This document shows positions 34,184 through 43,891 of a stretch of 64,000 nt of DNA, one piece after another (the stretch's first letter is position 1; each line of letters begins with the position of its first letter). Both the position numbers and the translations under genes were made by a program. The notes beneath the pieces are model-generated. The model ran no database searches and had not been told where the DNA came from. It worked only from the letters and a program-made list of their open reading frames with translations. This DNA comes from Pantoea sp. SOD02 (GTDB taxonomy: Bacteria; Pseudomonadota; Gammaproteobacteria; Enterobacterales; Enterobacteriaceae): contig NZ_CP102604.1 of the NCBI RefSeq assembly GCF_024707505.1, forward strand, positions 1,922,001 to 1,986,000, given 5' to 3'.

Positions 34184-35299
34184 ATGAAAAAATGGCTGTT
34201 TGCACTGGGGTTACTGGCGGTGGCGAGTTACGCTTCTGCTAAAACGATTACCGATGTGGCTGGACGACAGGTTGAAGTCAAAGAAGAATCCAAACGCATC
34301 ATTCTCGGCGAAGGTCGTCAGATGTATCTGCTGGCGGCGTTTGATACTGCCGCGCCGTTCCAGCGCGTGGTGGGCTGGCGCGACGATTTCCATAAAGCCG
34401 ATTACGACGGCTATATGGCGTATGAGAAGAAATATCCGCAGATCAAAAAGCTGCCGACCTTTGGTGGCGCGAAAGATGGCACCTTTAACGTCGAGCAGGC
34501 GCTGACACTTAAGCCGGATTTGGTGCTGATGAACCTCGAATCCAAAGCCGCGACCGACGAAGGCAAGTTGATCGAGAAGTTGCAAGCGGTGGGCGTGCCG
34601 GTGGTGTTTATCGACTTCCGCGAGAAGCCGATGGAACATGCTGAGCAAAGCATTCGCATTATGGGCGAGCTGGTCAACAATCCGCAGCGCGCCGAAGAGA
34701 TCGTGGCGTTCCGCCGTGCGCAAATCGAAAAGGTGACCGATCGCCTGAAGAACTTCAACGGCACGCGCCCGAAAGTGATGATTGATCGTGCTGGCGGCTA
34801 CACCGACGAGTGCTGCATGTCGTTTGGTAACGAGAACTTTGGTCAGATGGTGGAACTGGCGGGCGGCAGCAATATTGCCAAAGACCTGATTCCAGGCACC
34901 TTCGGCACGCTCAATCCTGAGCAGATCATCGCTAGCCGTCCCGATGTGGTGGTGGTAACCGGTGCGAACTGGAAAAACTACAACACCGTTGGCAAATGGG
35001 TCGGCGTGGGTCCCGGTGCGGATGTGAAAGAAGCGACAGCGCGTTTGCAGCTGCTGATGATGCGTGATGCCTTCAAAACGCTGCCGGTAGCGCACAACGG
35101 TAACGCGCATGCCATCTGGCATCAGTTCTACGACAGCCCGTATCAGTTTGTCGCGATTCAGGCGCTGGCGAAGTGGCTGCATCCTGAACTGTTTGCCGAT
35201 CTCGATCCGGACGCCACGTTCCGTGAGTTCCACGAAAAGTTCCTGCCATTGCCTTATCAGCCCGGTTATTGGGTAAGCCTGCCGGCAGATAAGTCTTAA
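34184..35299 (+). CDS. iron-siderophore ABC substrate-binding protein, orphan
   Basis: 371 residues with a signal peptide ending ASYASA and the FecB/TroA-like start KTITDVAGRQVEVKEESKRII. The C-terminal lobe contains ASRPDVVVVTGANWKNY. It should bind a ferric siderophore or haem-like ligand in the periplasm. A Fur box is directly upstream. No permease, ATPase or receptor gene is in the window, so it must share components encoded elsewhere (inference). Confidence 0.88.
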   Translation: MKKWLFALGLLAVASYASAKTITDVAGRQVEVKEESKRIILGEGRQMYLLAAFDTAAPFQRVVGWRDDFHKADYDGYMAYEKKYPQIKKLPTFGGAKDGTFNVEQALTLKPDLVLMNLESKAATDEGKLIEKLQAVGVPVVFIDFREKPMEHAEQSIRIMGELVNNPQRAEEIVAFRRAQIEKVTDRLKNFNGTRPKVMIDRAGGYTDECCMSFGNENFGQMVELAGGSNIAKDLIPGTFGTLNPEQIIASRPDVVVVTGANWKNYNTVGKWVGVGPGADVKEATARLQLLMMRDAFKTLPVAHNGNAHAIWHQFYDSPYQFVAIQALAKWLHPELFADLDPDATFREFHEKFLPLPYQPGYWVSLPADKS

Positions 35300-35431
35300 G
35301 TTTGAACGTGTTAGATAAGTGTTAAACGTTACTGTTTATCTTTACTAATATTTCACAGGTGGTGGCGCGTTGTTTCAGAAAAGCGAAACGCGTGCACCAT
35401 CTGATGTTAATACGGTAAAAGGGAGAGAGTA

Positions 35432-35854
35432 ATGTTTCATACCTCAGGAAGATCGGTGTTCGGTGTGACGTTGTATACGCTGCTGGAACCGTTGCCGCTG
35501 GGCTTTTTTGTTGCCGCCTGGTTTTTCGATATCCTCTATTTGCAAACCTTCGTCATCATGTGGACCAAATCGGCCAGCTGGCTGATCACCATTGGTCTGG
35601 TGCTGGCTATCCTGCCACGATTAATCAGTTTGATTTATTTATTCCGCGGCGCGCGGCCAAACGAGAAAACCCATTTCTGGCTGTCGCTGCTGGCAATCGT
35701 ACTGGCGGTGGTTAATGCCTTTATTCACAGTCGCGATGCGTACGCGGTGGTGCCATTGGGCGTGACGCTGTCGACGTTGGTGGTAGCGCTGCTGCTGATC
35801 GCTAACGTGCAGCTGGTGTTGCGCGAACGTCGCACGCAAGGAGGTCGCGTATGA
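35432..35854 (+). CDS. DUF2231-like four-helix membrane protein
   Basis: 140 residues with about four hydrophobic helices, including TLLEPLPLGFFVAAWFFDILY near the start, matching DUF2231 proteins. GGGAGAGAG precedes the ATG. Its stop overlaps the start of the PQQ sugar dehydrogenase gene (ATGA), so the two are translated together; it may anchor or supply quinone access for that enzyme (inference). Confidence 0.8.
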   Translation: MFHTSGRSVFGVTLYTLLEPLPLGFFVAAWFFDILYLQTFVIMWTKSASWLITIGLVLAILPRLISLIYLFRGARPNEKTHFWLSLLAIVLAVVNAFIHSRDAYAVVPLGVTLSTLVVALLLIANVQLVLRERRTQGGRV

Positions 35855-37143
35855 AACACTTACTCAGCGCGGTAGCCATCGCGATGCTGCTCAGCGCTTG
35901 TGACGACGGGGCGCTGATCGATCCTCAAAAGCAAATTGGCCCAAATCCTGAACTGCCGCAGGCGCAAAACTTCTTTATGCCGCCGATGCAGGTTCCGGAA
36001 GGCACGCCGTGGAAAGCCGGTGAAATGCCGAAAGTGGCGGATGGGTTGAAGATCGAAAAGATCGCCGAAAATCTGCAGCATCCACGTCAGGTGTTGGTGC
36101 TGCCGAACAATGACGTGCTGGTGGCGGAATCCAATGGCATGGCTAAAACCATCAGCGCGCCCAAAGAGTTGATCATGGGACTGGTGCAGAAAGCGTCCGG
36201 CAAAGGCGGCGCGGGCGGTAATCGCATCACCTTGTTGCGTAACGTTAACGGCAAATGGGAGCAACATCGCTTCATCGAAAATCTAACCGCACCGTTTGGC
36301 ATGCAGCTGGTGGGCAACACCTTGTATGTGGCGAATGCCGATAGCCTGGTGAAATTCCCGTATGAGACCGGGCAAACCGAGATCCGCACGCCGCCGGTGG
36401 AAGTGACCGAACTGCCGGGCGGGCCGATTAACCATCACTGGACCAAATCGCTGCTCGCCAGCCCCGACGGCAGTAAGCTTTATGTCGGCGTGGGATCGAA
36501 CAGTAACGTGACGGAAAACGGCATTGGCGAAGAGTATCGCCGTGCGGCAGTGCTGGAAGTGGATGCGGCCAGCGGCGCCAGCCGGATTTATGCCAGCGGC
36601 CTGCGCAATCCAACCGGCTTACAGTGGGAGCCGCAAAGCGGCAAGCTGTGGGCTGTCGTTAATGAACGCGACGAGATCGGTTCGGATTTAGTGCCAGATT
36701 ACCTGACGTCGGTGCAGGACAAAGGCTTCTACGGCTGGCCCTACAGCTATTATGGCCAGCATGTAGATGAACGCGCGCAGCCGCAAAGGCCAGATTTGGT
36801 GGAGAAAGCGATCAAACCGGATTATGCCCTGAGCTCACACGTTGCACCGCTCGGCCTGTTGTTCTACGGCGCGGATAATATGCCGCAGTATCGTGGCGGC
36901 GCGTTTATCAGCGAGCACGGCAGCTGGAACCGCACGCCGCTCAACGGCTATCAGGTGGTGTGGGTGAAATTCGAGAATGGGAAACCGGTAGGGCAGCCAC
37001 AGCCGGTAGTGACTGGTTTCCTGACGGACGATCAGAAGCAGGTGCGCGGTTTGCCGGTGGGTTTAGCCACCGATCAGCAGGGCGGCGTGTTGATTGCCGA
37101 TGATGCGGGAAATACCATCTGGCGTATCAGTTCCGCCAGATAA
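35851..37143 (+). CDS. PQQ-dependent sugar dehydrogenase, sorbosone dehydrogenase family lipoprotein
   Basis: 430 residues. The lipobox LLSAC gives lipidation at Cys17. The rest is a six-bladed propeller of the soluble glucose/sorbosone dehydrogenase family: NLQHPRQVLVLPNNDVLVAE, NLTAPFGMQLVGNTLYVANAD, GLRNPTGLQWEP and SEHGSWNRTPLNGYQV. Such enzymes use PQQ, which the pqq operon in this window makes. It probably oxidises an aldose or sorbosone in the periplasm; the exact substrate is unknown. Confidence 0.88.
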   Translation: MKHLLSAVAIAMLLSACDDGALIDPQKQIGPNPELPQAQNFFMPPMQVPEGTPWKAGEMPKVADGLKIEKIAENLQHPRQVLVLPNNDVLVAESNGMAKTISAPKELIMGLVQKASGKGGAGGNRITLLRNVNGKWEQHRFIENLTAPFGMQLVGNTLYVANADSLVKFPYETGQTEIRTPPVEVTELPGGPINHHWTKSLLASPDGSKLYVGVGSNSNVTENGIGEEYRRAAVLEVDAASGASRIYASGLRNPTGLQWEPQSGKLWAVVNERDEIGSDLVPDYLTSVQDKGFYGWPYSYYGQHVDERAQPQRPDLVEKAIKPDYALSSHVAPLGLLFYGADNMPQYRGGAFISEHGSWNRTPLNGYQVVWVKFENGKPVGQPQPVVTGFLTDDQKQVRGLPVGLATDQQGGVLIADDAGNTIWRISSAR

Positions 37144-37155
37144 TCAATCGCGGGC

Positions 37156-37252
37156 AATAAAAAAGGATTTGGCATTAAGCCAAATCCTTTTTTTTATGTT
37201 CGCTAACCGGCTGGTAACCGCGCCGCGAACGGGGTGCTCAGCACTCCTCACA
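37156..37252 (-). ncRNA. istR: candidate IstR-like antisense RNA
   Basis: On the minus strand a good sigma-70 promoter (TTGAAA at 37287-37282, 17-bp spacer, TATTAT at 37264-37259) predicts a start near 37252 and the terminator at 37190-37162 predicts an RNA of about 95 nt. Its 5' end is the exact complement of an 18-base segment (GCTCAGCACTCCTCACAA) repeated at 37431-37448 in the leader of the tisB-like gene. Divergent arrangement, 5'-end pairing and the target about 80 nt upstream of the toxin start all match E. coli IstR-1. Confidence 0.75.
37161..37195. terminator. bidirectional intrinsic terminator
   Basis: AAAGGATTTGGC, loop ATTAA, GCCAAATCCTTT, followed by T-rich tails in both directions. 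It ends the sugar dehydrogenase gene on the plus strand and the candidate IstR-like RNA on the minus strand. Confidence 0.9.
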
Positions 37253-37301
37253 AAGGCGATAATAAAATGTGCGGCGATATATTTCAAGTTTTGCCATAAT
37301 A

Positions 37302-37317
37302 CTGTATGGTTATACAG
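37302..37317. promoter_or_regulatory. LexA (SOS) box
   Basis: CTGTATGGTTATACAG fits CTGT-N8-ACAG exactly, within TACTGT...ACAGGT. It overlaps the predicted promoter of the tisB-like transcript (TTTCAA, 17 bp, TATGGT), so the toxin should be induced by DNA damage. Confidence 0.85.
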
Positions 37318-37430
37318 GTGTTGAGTGACGAGCGAAGCCTCATTGTTTTTCTGATGACTCCAGGGGCGCGGATAGTCAAATCCCGGCAGGTTTCAGGTGG
37401 TGCTGGCCTGTGGCTTTTACAATGAGAGCC

Positions 37431-37448
37431 GCTCAGCACTCCTCACAA
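37431..37448 (+). repeat. antisense target in the toxin leader, 18-bp direct repeat
   Basis: Identical to 37236-37253 on the same strand. The upstream copy is transcribed leftward as the antisense RNA and this copy rightward in the mRNA, so the two RNAs can pair over 17-18 bases. Confidence 0.85.
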
Positions 37449-37527
37449 TTGTGCTTAGGCGGTCGGCGGGTGGAGTCAAAGCCCCGGCAGCTGAAAGGCG
37501 CGCTCCTCTCAGAGGAGAAGGAAAGTG

Positions 37528-37617
37528 ATGGAACTTGTTCGATTGCTGCTGGACATCGTCCGCATCATTCTTCAAATCATCGTTGCCCTTTTGCAACTGA
37601 CCGGTCAGGCACACTGA
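37528..37617 (+). CDS. tisB: TisB-like membrane toxin peptide
   Basis: 29-residue hydrophobic peptide, same length as E. coli TisB. It reads MELVRLLLDIVRIILQIIVA up to residue 20 and continues LLQLTGQAH, with the TisB-like Asp near position 9, spaced charged residues on one helix face, and an IVA.LQL core. TisB inserts in the inner membrane, drops the proton motive force and promotes persistence. The strong ribosome binding site AGAGGAG (37511-37517) is covered by an upstream CTCCTCT (37503-37509), as expected for a toxin needing a standby site. Not yet verified by homology search. Confidence 0.8.
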   Translation: MELVRLLLDIVRIILQIIVALLQLTGQAH

Positions 37618-37631
37618 TCGGAACTTGAGAC

Positions 37632-37660
37632 AAGGCGGAGCTCACCCCTCCGCCTTTTTT
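37632..37660 (+). terminator. terminator of the tisB-like gene
   Basis: AAGGCGGAG, loop CTCACCC, CTCCGCCTT, then TTTT. Confidence 0.9.
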
Positions 37661-37733
37661 CGCGTGGATCAAAATCCGCTGCGCTAAAAACGCTACTATC
37701 CTCATCTCATTCTGTAATGCGAGGAAGTGCATC

Positions 37734-39116
37734 ATGGCAATCACGTTTGGGCCGATTAGCGCGCCGGTGAAGTTCAGCGACGTGGAACCGGTTTTTCTCA
37801 CCGATGACACGCTGTTGCAGCGCAAAAACACGCTGCTGGCGGGCATGCAGCGCGAGGGTTTTGACTGGCTGGTGATCTACGCCGACAAGGAACACGGCAG
37901 CAATTTCGAATATCTCACCGGATTTATCCCGCGTTTCGAAGAAGGATTGCTGCTGCTGAATCAGTTCGGGGATTGCACGCTGGTACTGGGTAACGAAAAC
38001 CTCAAAATGGCGCGCTTCTCACGCACCTCTGCTGCGCTGGTGCACACGCCATACTTCTCGCTACCCAATCAGCCCATGGACAATGAAGCGCCGCTGGAAA
38101 GCCTGTTCAAAGACGCTGGCTTAGCCAACGGTGATAAAGTCGGGCTGGTGGGCTGGAAGATGTTTACGCCTGCTGCGGGCAATGGGCGCGCTATGTTTGA
38201 TCTGCCGTACTTTATTGTCGACGCCATCCAGCGCACGCTCAGCCATAACGCCTTATTAGAAAATGCCATCCACTTGTTTATTGGCGATCACGGCGCGCGC
38301 ACCACCTGCAATGCCAATGAAATCGCGCATTACGAATATGGCGCAAACCTCGCATCAAATTGCATGCTGGAGGCGCTAAATGCCATCGAGGTGGGCGTGC
38401 GTGAAACCGAGTTGGGCGCGTTACTTCAGGCGGAAGGGCAATGCAACACGGTGGTGACCATCGCCGCGACCGGCAGCCGTTTCGACAAGGCGAATCTCTA
38501 TCCGACTTACAAAAAAGTGCAACGCGGCGATCCGATCTCGCTGACTACCGCCTTCAAAGGCGGGCTCTCCAGCCGCAGCGGTTTCGTCATTGCCGAGCAA
38601 AGCGAACTGCCGCCAGGCCAGCAAGATTATCTGGATCGCATCGCCAAACCCTATTTCTCGGCGGTGGTGGCGTGGCTGGAAAATATTCGCTGCGGCATGA
38701 GCGGCGGGGCACTGTATCAGCTTATCGAGCAGATGTTGCCAAAAGAGCGCTTCGGCTGGCATCTCAATCCGGGACATCTGGTGGCGGATGAAGAGTGGAT
38801 GTCTTCACCGATTTATCATCATTCCACCGAATTGCTCAAAAGCGGCATGATGCTGCAAATTGATATCATCCCATCGGTGCCGGGCTACAACGGTGCCAGC
38901 GCCGAAGAGTGCGTGCTGCTGGCTGATGCGGCGCTGCAAAGCGACATCCGCAATCAATATCCGGCGCTGTGGCAACGCATCGAAACCCGCCGCCGTTATT
39001 TGCGGGAAACCATCGGCATTCAGCTCAGCGATGAAATCTTGCCGCTGTCGAATAGCGTGGCATATTTGCGGCCGTTCTTTTTGGCGAAGGATTTGGCATT
39101 GAGCGTGGTGAGTTGA
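37734..39116 (+). CDS. M24 (Xaa-Pro aminopeptidase/creatinase-like) family protein
   Basis: 460 residues. An N-terminal creatinase-N-like domain (WLVIYADKEHGSNFEYLTGF) is followed by a pita-bread fold with NPGHLVADEEW and SAEECVLLAD. The five metal ligands of true M24 peptidases are not all apparent: the first Asp-x(10)-Asp region reads GDPISLTTAFKGGLSSRSG, and an Asp sits where the first Glu is expected. It may be a metal-free creatinase-like hydrolase or a pseudoenzyme. It is monocistronic, with GAGGAAGTGCATC before the ATG. Confidence 0.82.
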   Translation: MAITFGPISAPVKFSDVEPVFLTDDTLLQRKNTLLAGMQREGFDWLVIYADKEHGSNFEYLTGFIPRFEEGLLLLNQFGDCTLVLGNENLKMARFSRTSAALVHTPYFSLPNQPMDNEAPLESLFKDAGLANGDKVGLVGWKMFTPAAGNGRAMFDLPYFIVDAIQRTLSHNALLENAIHLFIGDHGARTTCNANEIAHYEYGANLASNCMLEALNAIEVGVRETELGALLQAEGQCNTVVTIAATGSRFDKANLYPTYKKVQRGDPISLTTAFKGGLSSRSGFVIAEQSELPPGQQDYLDRIAKPYFSAVVAWLENIRCGMSGGALYQLIEQMLPKERFGWHLNPGHLVADEEWMSSPIYHHSTELLKSGMMLQIDIIPSVPGYNGASAEECVLLADAALQSDIRNQYPALWQRIETRRRYLRETIGIQLSDEILPLSNSVAYLRPFFLAKDLALSVVS

Positions 39117-39129
39117 TGTTATTAGCTGA

Positions 39130-39192
39130 GGTCGCCATGAATGGCGACCCTACAAAATCGTGCTCATTGTAGGGTCGCCATTTATGGTGACC
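39130..39192. repeat. pair of GTCGCCAT-type palindromic repeat units
   Basis: Units at 39130-39153 and 39169-39192, the first ending CCCTAC and the second starting GTAGGG, so they point away from one another with 15 bp between. They fill the gap between the M24 gene and the convergent LysR gene. Confidence 0.88.
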
Positions 39193-39214
39193 TAAAGGCT
39201 CAATTGACGATCTT

Positions 39215-40135
<921 letters not shown>

Positions 40136-40154
40136 TCAAAAGAGGAAACGCAAA

Positions 40155-40931
40155 TTAGTTAGGCGGATTATGGGTGGCGTACAGCGGCCAGGATTCAAAC
40201 AGATAACCATCGAAATCGATATCATCGACGTCTGAGAACTCCAGCAGCCGTTGTTTCACGTTTTCCAGATGTTGCCACATCGCCAGTTTGGCGGCGCGCG
40301 CGTCTTTTTTGATCAGCGTCGCGAGGATCTTTTTGTGATCGTCGAGCCACTGTTTGCGGTAATTGTTGTTGACCAGGTGGCGATGCAGTTGGCTCCACAT
40401 CACGTTATCTTCACGCCATTGCCAGGATTGTTTAAACAGCTCAACCAGCATGCTGTTGTGCGTGGCTTCAGCAATCGCCAGATGGAAATCACGATCGCCA
40501 TTTTCGCTTTGGTTGACCGCACCGGAAGCCAGCTCTTTCTCTTCCAGCTCCAGCGCCTGGCGCATCTTCATGATGTCTTCACGCGTGGCTTGCAGCGCAG
40601 CAAACTCAGCGATATTGCTCTCCAGCAACTGGCGCGCCTGCAACATCTCAAAGGGTCCGGCATCGTTGCTGGCCTTGTGAAGCGAAACGGGCTGTTGCGG
40701 CGAGTCGTGAATCACGTAGATGCCCGCACCGCGACGCACCTCGATTAATCCTTCCAGCTCCAGCATGATCAGCGCTTCACGCACCAGCGTGCGCGTCACG
40801 TCCAGCAGCGCGGCGAGTTCGCGCTCCGGCGGCAGCCGTTCGCCCACCGCATACTGCTTCTGCGTGATCATCTGGCGGAGCATTTCCCCGACTTCCTGAT
40901 AAGGGCGCTGTGCTGAAGTTTGAGTTTTCAT
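40155..40931 (-). CDS. uxuR: UxuR, GntR-family hexuronate regulator
   Basis: 258 residues of the FadR subgroup. The N-terminal winged helix contains YAVGERLPPERELAALLDVTRTLVREALIMLELEGLIEVRRGAGIYV (first ~70 residues). The C-terminal FCD domain contains QATREDIMKMRQALELEEKELAS and ends with FDGYLFESWPL. These blocks match E. coli UxuR better than ExuR. It should repress the uxuA-uxaC and exuT genes, releasing DNA in response to fructuronate or related compounds. Boxes fitting it are found upstream of uxuA. Confidence 0.9.
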   Translation of the reverse strand: MKTQTSAQRPYQEVGEMLRQMITQKQYAVGERLPPERELAALLDVTRTLVREALIMLELEGLIEVRRGAGIYVIHDSPQQPVSLHKASNDAGPFEMLQARQLLESNIAEFAALQATREDIMKMRQALELEEKELASGAVNQSENGDRDFHLAIAEATHNSMLVELFKQSWQWREDNVMWSQLHRHLVNNNYRKQWLDDHKKILATLIKKDARAAKLAMWQHLENVKQRLLEFSDVDDIDFDGYLFESWPLYATHNPPN

Positions 40932-41018
40932 CGTGCTCTTTTCTGTGTGTTAAAGGATTCACAACCTCTGATACAGCCTCACTCAGAGACGCGCACTATA
41001 GCATAGCGAATAAGAATC

Positions 41019-41048
41019 GGCCTGGTCACGACGTGCAGTGACTAGGCC
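41019..41048 (-). terminator. hairpin after uxaC
   Basis: An 11-bp stem GGCCTGGTCAC/GTGACTAGGCC with one G-T pair, eight-base loop. On the minus strand it is followed by GATTCTTATTC, a weak T-rich tail. Confidence 0.5.
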
Positions 41049-41055
41049 TTAATGA

Positions 41056-42468
41056 CTAAGCGTTAAGTGCGAAATAGCGTTCGGCATTATTGAAGCAGAT
41101 GTCGCGCAGCATGCTGCCAAGCATCGGCTCATCATGCGGCACAATGCCATCTTCCACCCACTGCGCCAGCAGATTACACAGAATACGGCGGAAGTATTCG
41201 TGGCGCGTGTAGGAGAGGAAGCTGCGCGAATCGGTCAGCATGCCAACAAACTGGCTAAGTAAGCCGATTTGCGACAGCTGCTCGAGCTGACGTAGCATGC
41301 CGTCGCGCTGATCGTTGAACCACCAGCCGGAGCCAAACTGCACTTTGCCAGCGATACCCGCGCCCTGAAAGTTGCCCGCCATGGTGGCCAGCACTTCGTT
41401 ATCACGCGGATTGAGGCAATAGAGAATGGTTTTTGGCAACTGATCGTTGAGGTCCATTGCATCCAGCAGGCGCGCCAGCGGCCAGGCGATATTGTTATCG
41501 CCAATCGAATCAAAACCGCTGTCTGGCCCAAGCTGGCGGAACATGCGCGTACTGTTGTTACGGATCGCGCCGATGTGCAGCTGCATCACCCAGCCGCGCC
41601 GCGCATATTCGCTGCCGAGCCACACCAATACTGCGCTACTGAACTGGGCGATTTCCAATTCATCCAGCACATCGCCACGGCGACGTTTCGCCAAAATTGT
41701 ATCGAGCACGCTGTCTTCAGGCACCGGCGCAAAGCGCAGGGTTTCGATACCGTGATCCGATGCGCGACAACCGTGAGCGGAGAAGTGGTCAAGGCGTCGT
41801 AACAGCGCGCGGCGTAACGCATCGAAGCTGTCGATGGCGACATCGGCGGCGGCTTCCAGACGACCAAGATAGTCGACAAAACCCTCCAGCTCGATTTTGA
41901 AGACTTTGTCCGGACGCCAGCTCGGCGCAACGTCGATATCAAAGCTGCTGTCTTCGGCGATTTGGCGGTGATAGCGCAGCGAATCAACCGGATCGTCGGT
42001 GGTGCCCACCATGCGCACCTTCATCTGGCGCATGATGCCGCGCGCGGAAAATTCCGGCGTCGCCAGTTGTTCAGCGCAGCGCTGCCAGATAGCAGGCGCG
42101 GTGTCCGGGCCAAACAGCGTATCAGTGATGCCAAACGGACGACGCAGCTCAAGGTGCGTCCAATGATAAAGCGGGTTGCCAAGGGTTTTGGGCACCGTTT
42201 GCGCCCACGCGAGATACTTGTCGTAGTCGCTGGTGTTCTTGCCGGTAATTAACGACTCATCCACGCCCGCAGCGCGCAGCGCGCGCCATTTGTAGTGATC
42301 GCCTTCCAGCCAGATTTGGCCGAGGTTGGCAAAGCGACGATCTTCAGCAATCTCCTGCGGATTGAGGTGACAGTGATAATCGTAGATCGGCATGTCCGCA
42401 GCGAAGTCGTGGTACAAGCGCCGCGCGATGTCGCTCTGCAGCAGAAAATCTTCATCCATAAAGCGCAT
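41056..42468 (-). CDS. uxaC: glucuronate/galacturonate isomerase UxaC
   Basis: 470 residues, the usual length. Converts D-glucuronate to D-fructuronate and D-galacturonate to D-tagaturonate. Motifs: [18 protein letters not shown] near residue 30, [31 protein letters not shown] and [18 protein letters not shown]. The start codon overlaps the uxuA stop (TAATG), so the two are translationally coupled. An ATG three codons in is an alternative start. Confidence 0.96.
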   Translation of the reverse strand: MRFMDEDFLLQSDIARRLYHDFAADMPIYDYHCHLNPQEIAEDRRFANLGQIWLEGDHYKWRALRAAGVDESLITGKNTSDYDKYLAWAQTVPKTLGNPLYHWTHLELRRPFGITDTLFGPDTAPAIWQRCAEQLATPEFSARGIMRQMKVRMVGTTDDPVDSLRYHRQIAEDSSFDIDVAPSWRPDKVFKIELEGFVDYLGRLEAAADVAIDSFDALRRALLRRLDHFSAHGCRASDHGIETLRFAPVPEDSVLDTILAKRRRGDVLDELEIAQFSSAVLVWLGSEYARRGWVMQLHIGAIRNNSTRMFRQLGPDSGFDSIGDNNIAWPLARLLDAMDLNDQLPKTILYCLNPRDNEVLATMAGNFQGAGIAGKVQFGSGWWFNDQRDGMLRQLEQLSQIGLLSQFVGMLTDSRSFLSYTRHEYFRRILCNLLAQWVEDGIVPHDEPMLGSMLRDICFNNAERYFALNA

Positions 42469-43661
42469 TATTGGGCTTCCTGAGCAAAATAGGCGCGGTG
42501 GATCGCCAGTTCGACACCGCGAATTTCAGCCAATCCTTTCAGTCGACCAATCGCCGAGTAGCCGGGATTGGTTTTCTTCTTCAGGTCATCCAGCATTTGG
42601 TGGCCGTGGTCGGGACGCATTGGAATCAAATCTTCCTCGCCCGCAGCTTTACGGCGCTGTTCCTCTTCGGCAATCGCCTTGATCACCGCAAACATATCCA
42701 CATCGCCACCTAAATGCGCGGCCTCGTGGAAGCTGTTGGGGTTCTCTTCACGTTTGGTGGATCGTAGATGCGCGAAGTAGATGCGCGGGCCGAAGCGTTT
42801 GACCATGCCGGCTAAATCATTCTCTGCCAGTACGCCGTACGAGCCGGTACACATGGTGAATCCGTTGGCGGGGCTGCTGACGGTATCGATCATCCACTGC
42901 AGATCGTCAGCGTTGGAAACAATGCGCGGCAAACCAAGAATCGGCCGCGGCGGATCGTCCGGATGCACCGCCATGCGCACGCCCACTTCTTCCGCAACCG
43001 CAACAATGGCACGCAGGAAAGTGGCAAAGTTCTCACGCAGTTCGGCTTTACCGATGCCTTCATAACGCGCCAGCTGGGCGCGGAATTGATCCAGCGTGTA
43101 ACCTTCCTCAGCGCCCGGCAAACCAGCAATGATGTTACGCATCAGGCGGTTACGGTGCTCTTCACTCATCGTTGCAAAGCGTTCAGCGGCCTGGGCGATC
43201 TCTTCCACGCTGTAATCCTGCTCCGCGCCGGGACGTTGCAGAATGTGCAGTTCGAATACCGCGAACTCAATCTGATCAAAGCGCAGGGCTTTCGCGCCAT
43301 CCGGCAGCCGATATTCGAGATCGGTACGCGTCCAGTCGAGGATTGGCATGAAGTTATAGCACACGGTTTTGATGCCGCACTGCGCCAGATTACGCAGCGA
43401 CTGCTGATAGTTGCTGATCCAGTGCTGACAGCGGCCGCTGCCGGTTTTAATCTCTTCATGAATCGGCACGCTTTCCACCACCGACCACACCAAACCTGCG
43501 GCTTCGACCAGCGCCTTACGCTGCATGATTTCGTCGACTGACCACACTTCGCCGTTGGGAATGTGATGCAGTGCGGTGACGATGCCGGTTGCGCCCGCCT
43601 GGCGCGCATCGGCCAGAGAGACAGGATCGTTGGGGCCGTACCAGCGCCAGGTCTGCTTCAT
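42468..43661 (-). CDS. uxuA: D-mannonate dehydratase UxuA
   Basis: 397 residues. Dehydrates D-mannonate to 2-keto-3-deoxygluconate in glucuronate breakdown. It starts [26 protein letters not shown] and contains [20 protein letters not shown] and [12 protein letters not shown] metal-site motifs. It is the first gene of a minus-strand uxuA-uxaC operon, with UxuR-type operators upstream. The mannonate-forming enzyme UxuB is not in the window. Confidence 0.96.
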   Translation of the reverse strand: MKQTWRWYGPNDPVSLADARQAGATGIVTALHHIPNGEVWSVDEIMQRKALVEAAGLVWSVVESVPIHEEIKTGSGRCQHWISNYQQSLRNLAQCGIKTVCYNFMPILDWTRTDLEYRLPDGAKALRFDQIEFAVFELHILQRPGAEQDYSVEEIAQAAERFATMSEEHRNRLMRNIIAGLPGAEEGYTLDQFRAQLARYEGIGKAELRENFATFLRAIVAVAEEVGVRMAVHPDDPPRPILGLPRIVSNADDLQWMIDTVSSPANGFTMCTGSYGVLAENDLAGMVKRFGPRIYFAHLRSTKREENPNSFHEAAHLGGDVDMFAVIKAIAEEEQRRKAAGEEDLIPMRPDHGHQMLDDLKKKTNPGYSAIGRLKGLAEIRGVELAIHRAYFAQEAQ

Positions 43662-43679
43662 GTTGTTACCTCACTCACG

Positions 43680-43693
43680 ATTGGTTGACCAAT
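43680..43693. promoter_or_regulatory. UxuR/ExuR-type operator near uxuA
   Basis: ATTGGTTGACCAAT, a TTGGT-N2-ACCAA palindrome like the known UxuR/ExuR box. It is 19 bp from the uxuA start. Confidence 0.75.
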
Positions 43694-43785
43694 ATTCCTT
43701 GCTAGCGTGTTACTTCAAACATTAACCACGCGATTCGCGGTTAAAACTCTGCTCTTTGTCCGGTTAAGTCAACCTGGTGAGTGAT

Positions 43786-43799
43786 TTTGGTTAACCAGA
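43786..43799. promoter_or_regulatory. second UxuR/ExuR-type operator
   Basis: TTTGGTTAACCAGA, TTGGT-N2-ACCAG, about 100 bp before exuT. With the first box it would let one repressor control both divergent operons. Confidence 0.7.
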
Positions 43800-43891
43800 T
43801 CACATTTGCGACATCGAGCTGGCGACCACTTTTCGCAACTGTGGTTCACTCCTGGCGGATGGTTAGAAATGACTCACTAACGGAGAATCAG

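Noticed and set aside
34211..35233. 340-codon frame opposite the siderophore binding protein
   Set aside because: Shadow of a real gene; composition typical of antisense frames.
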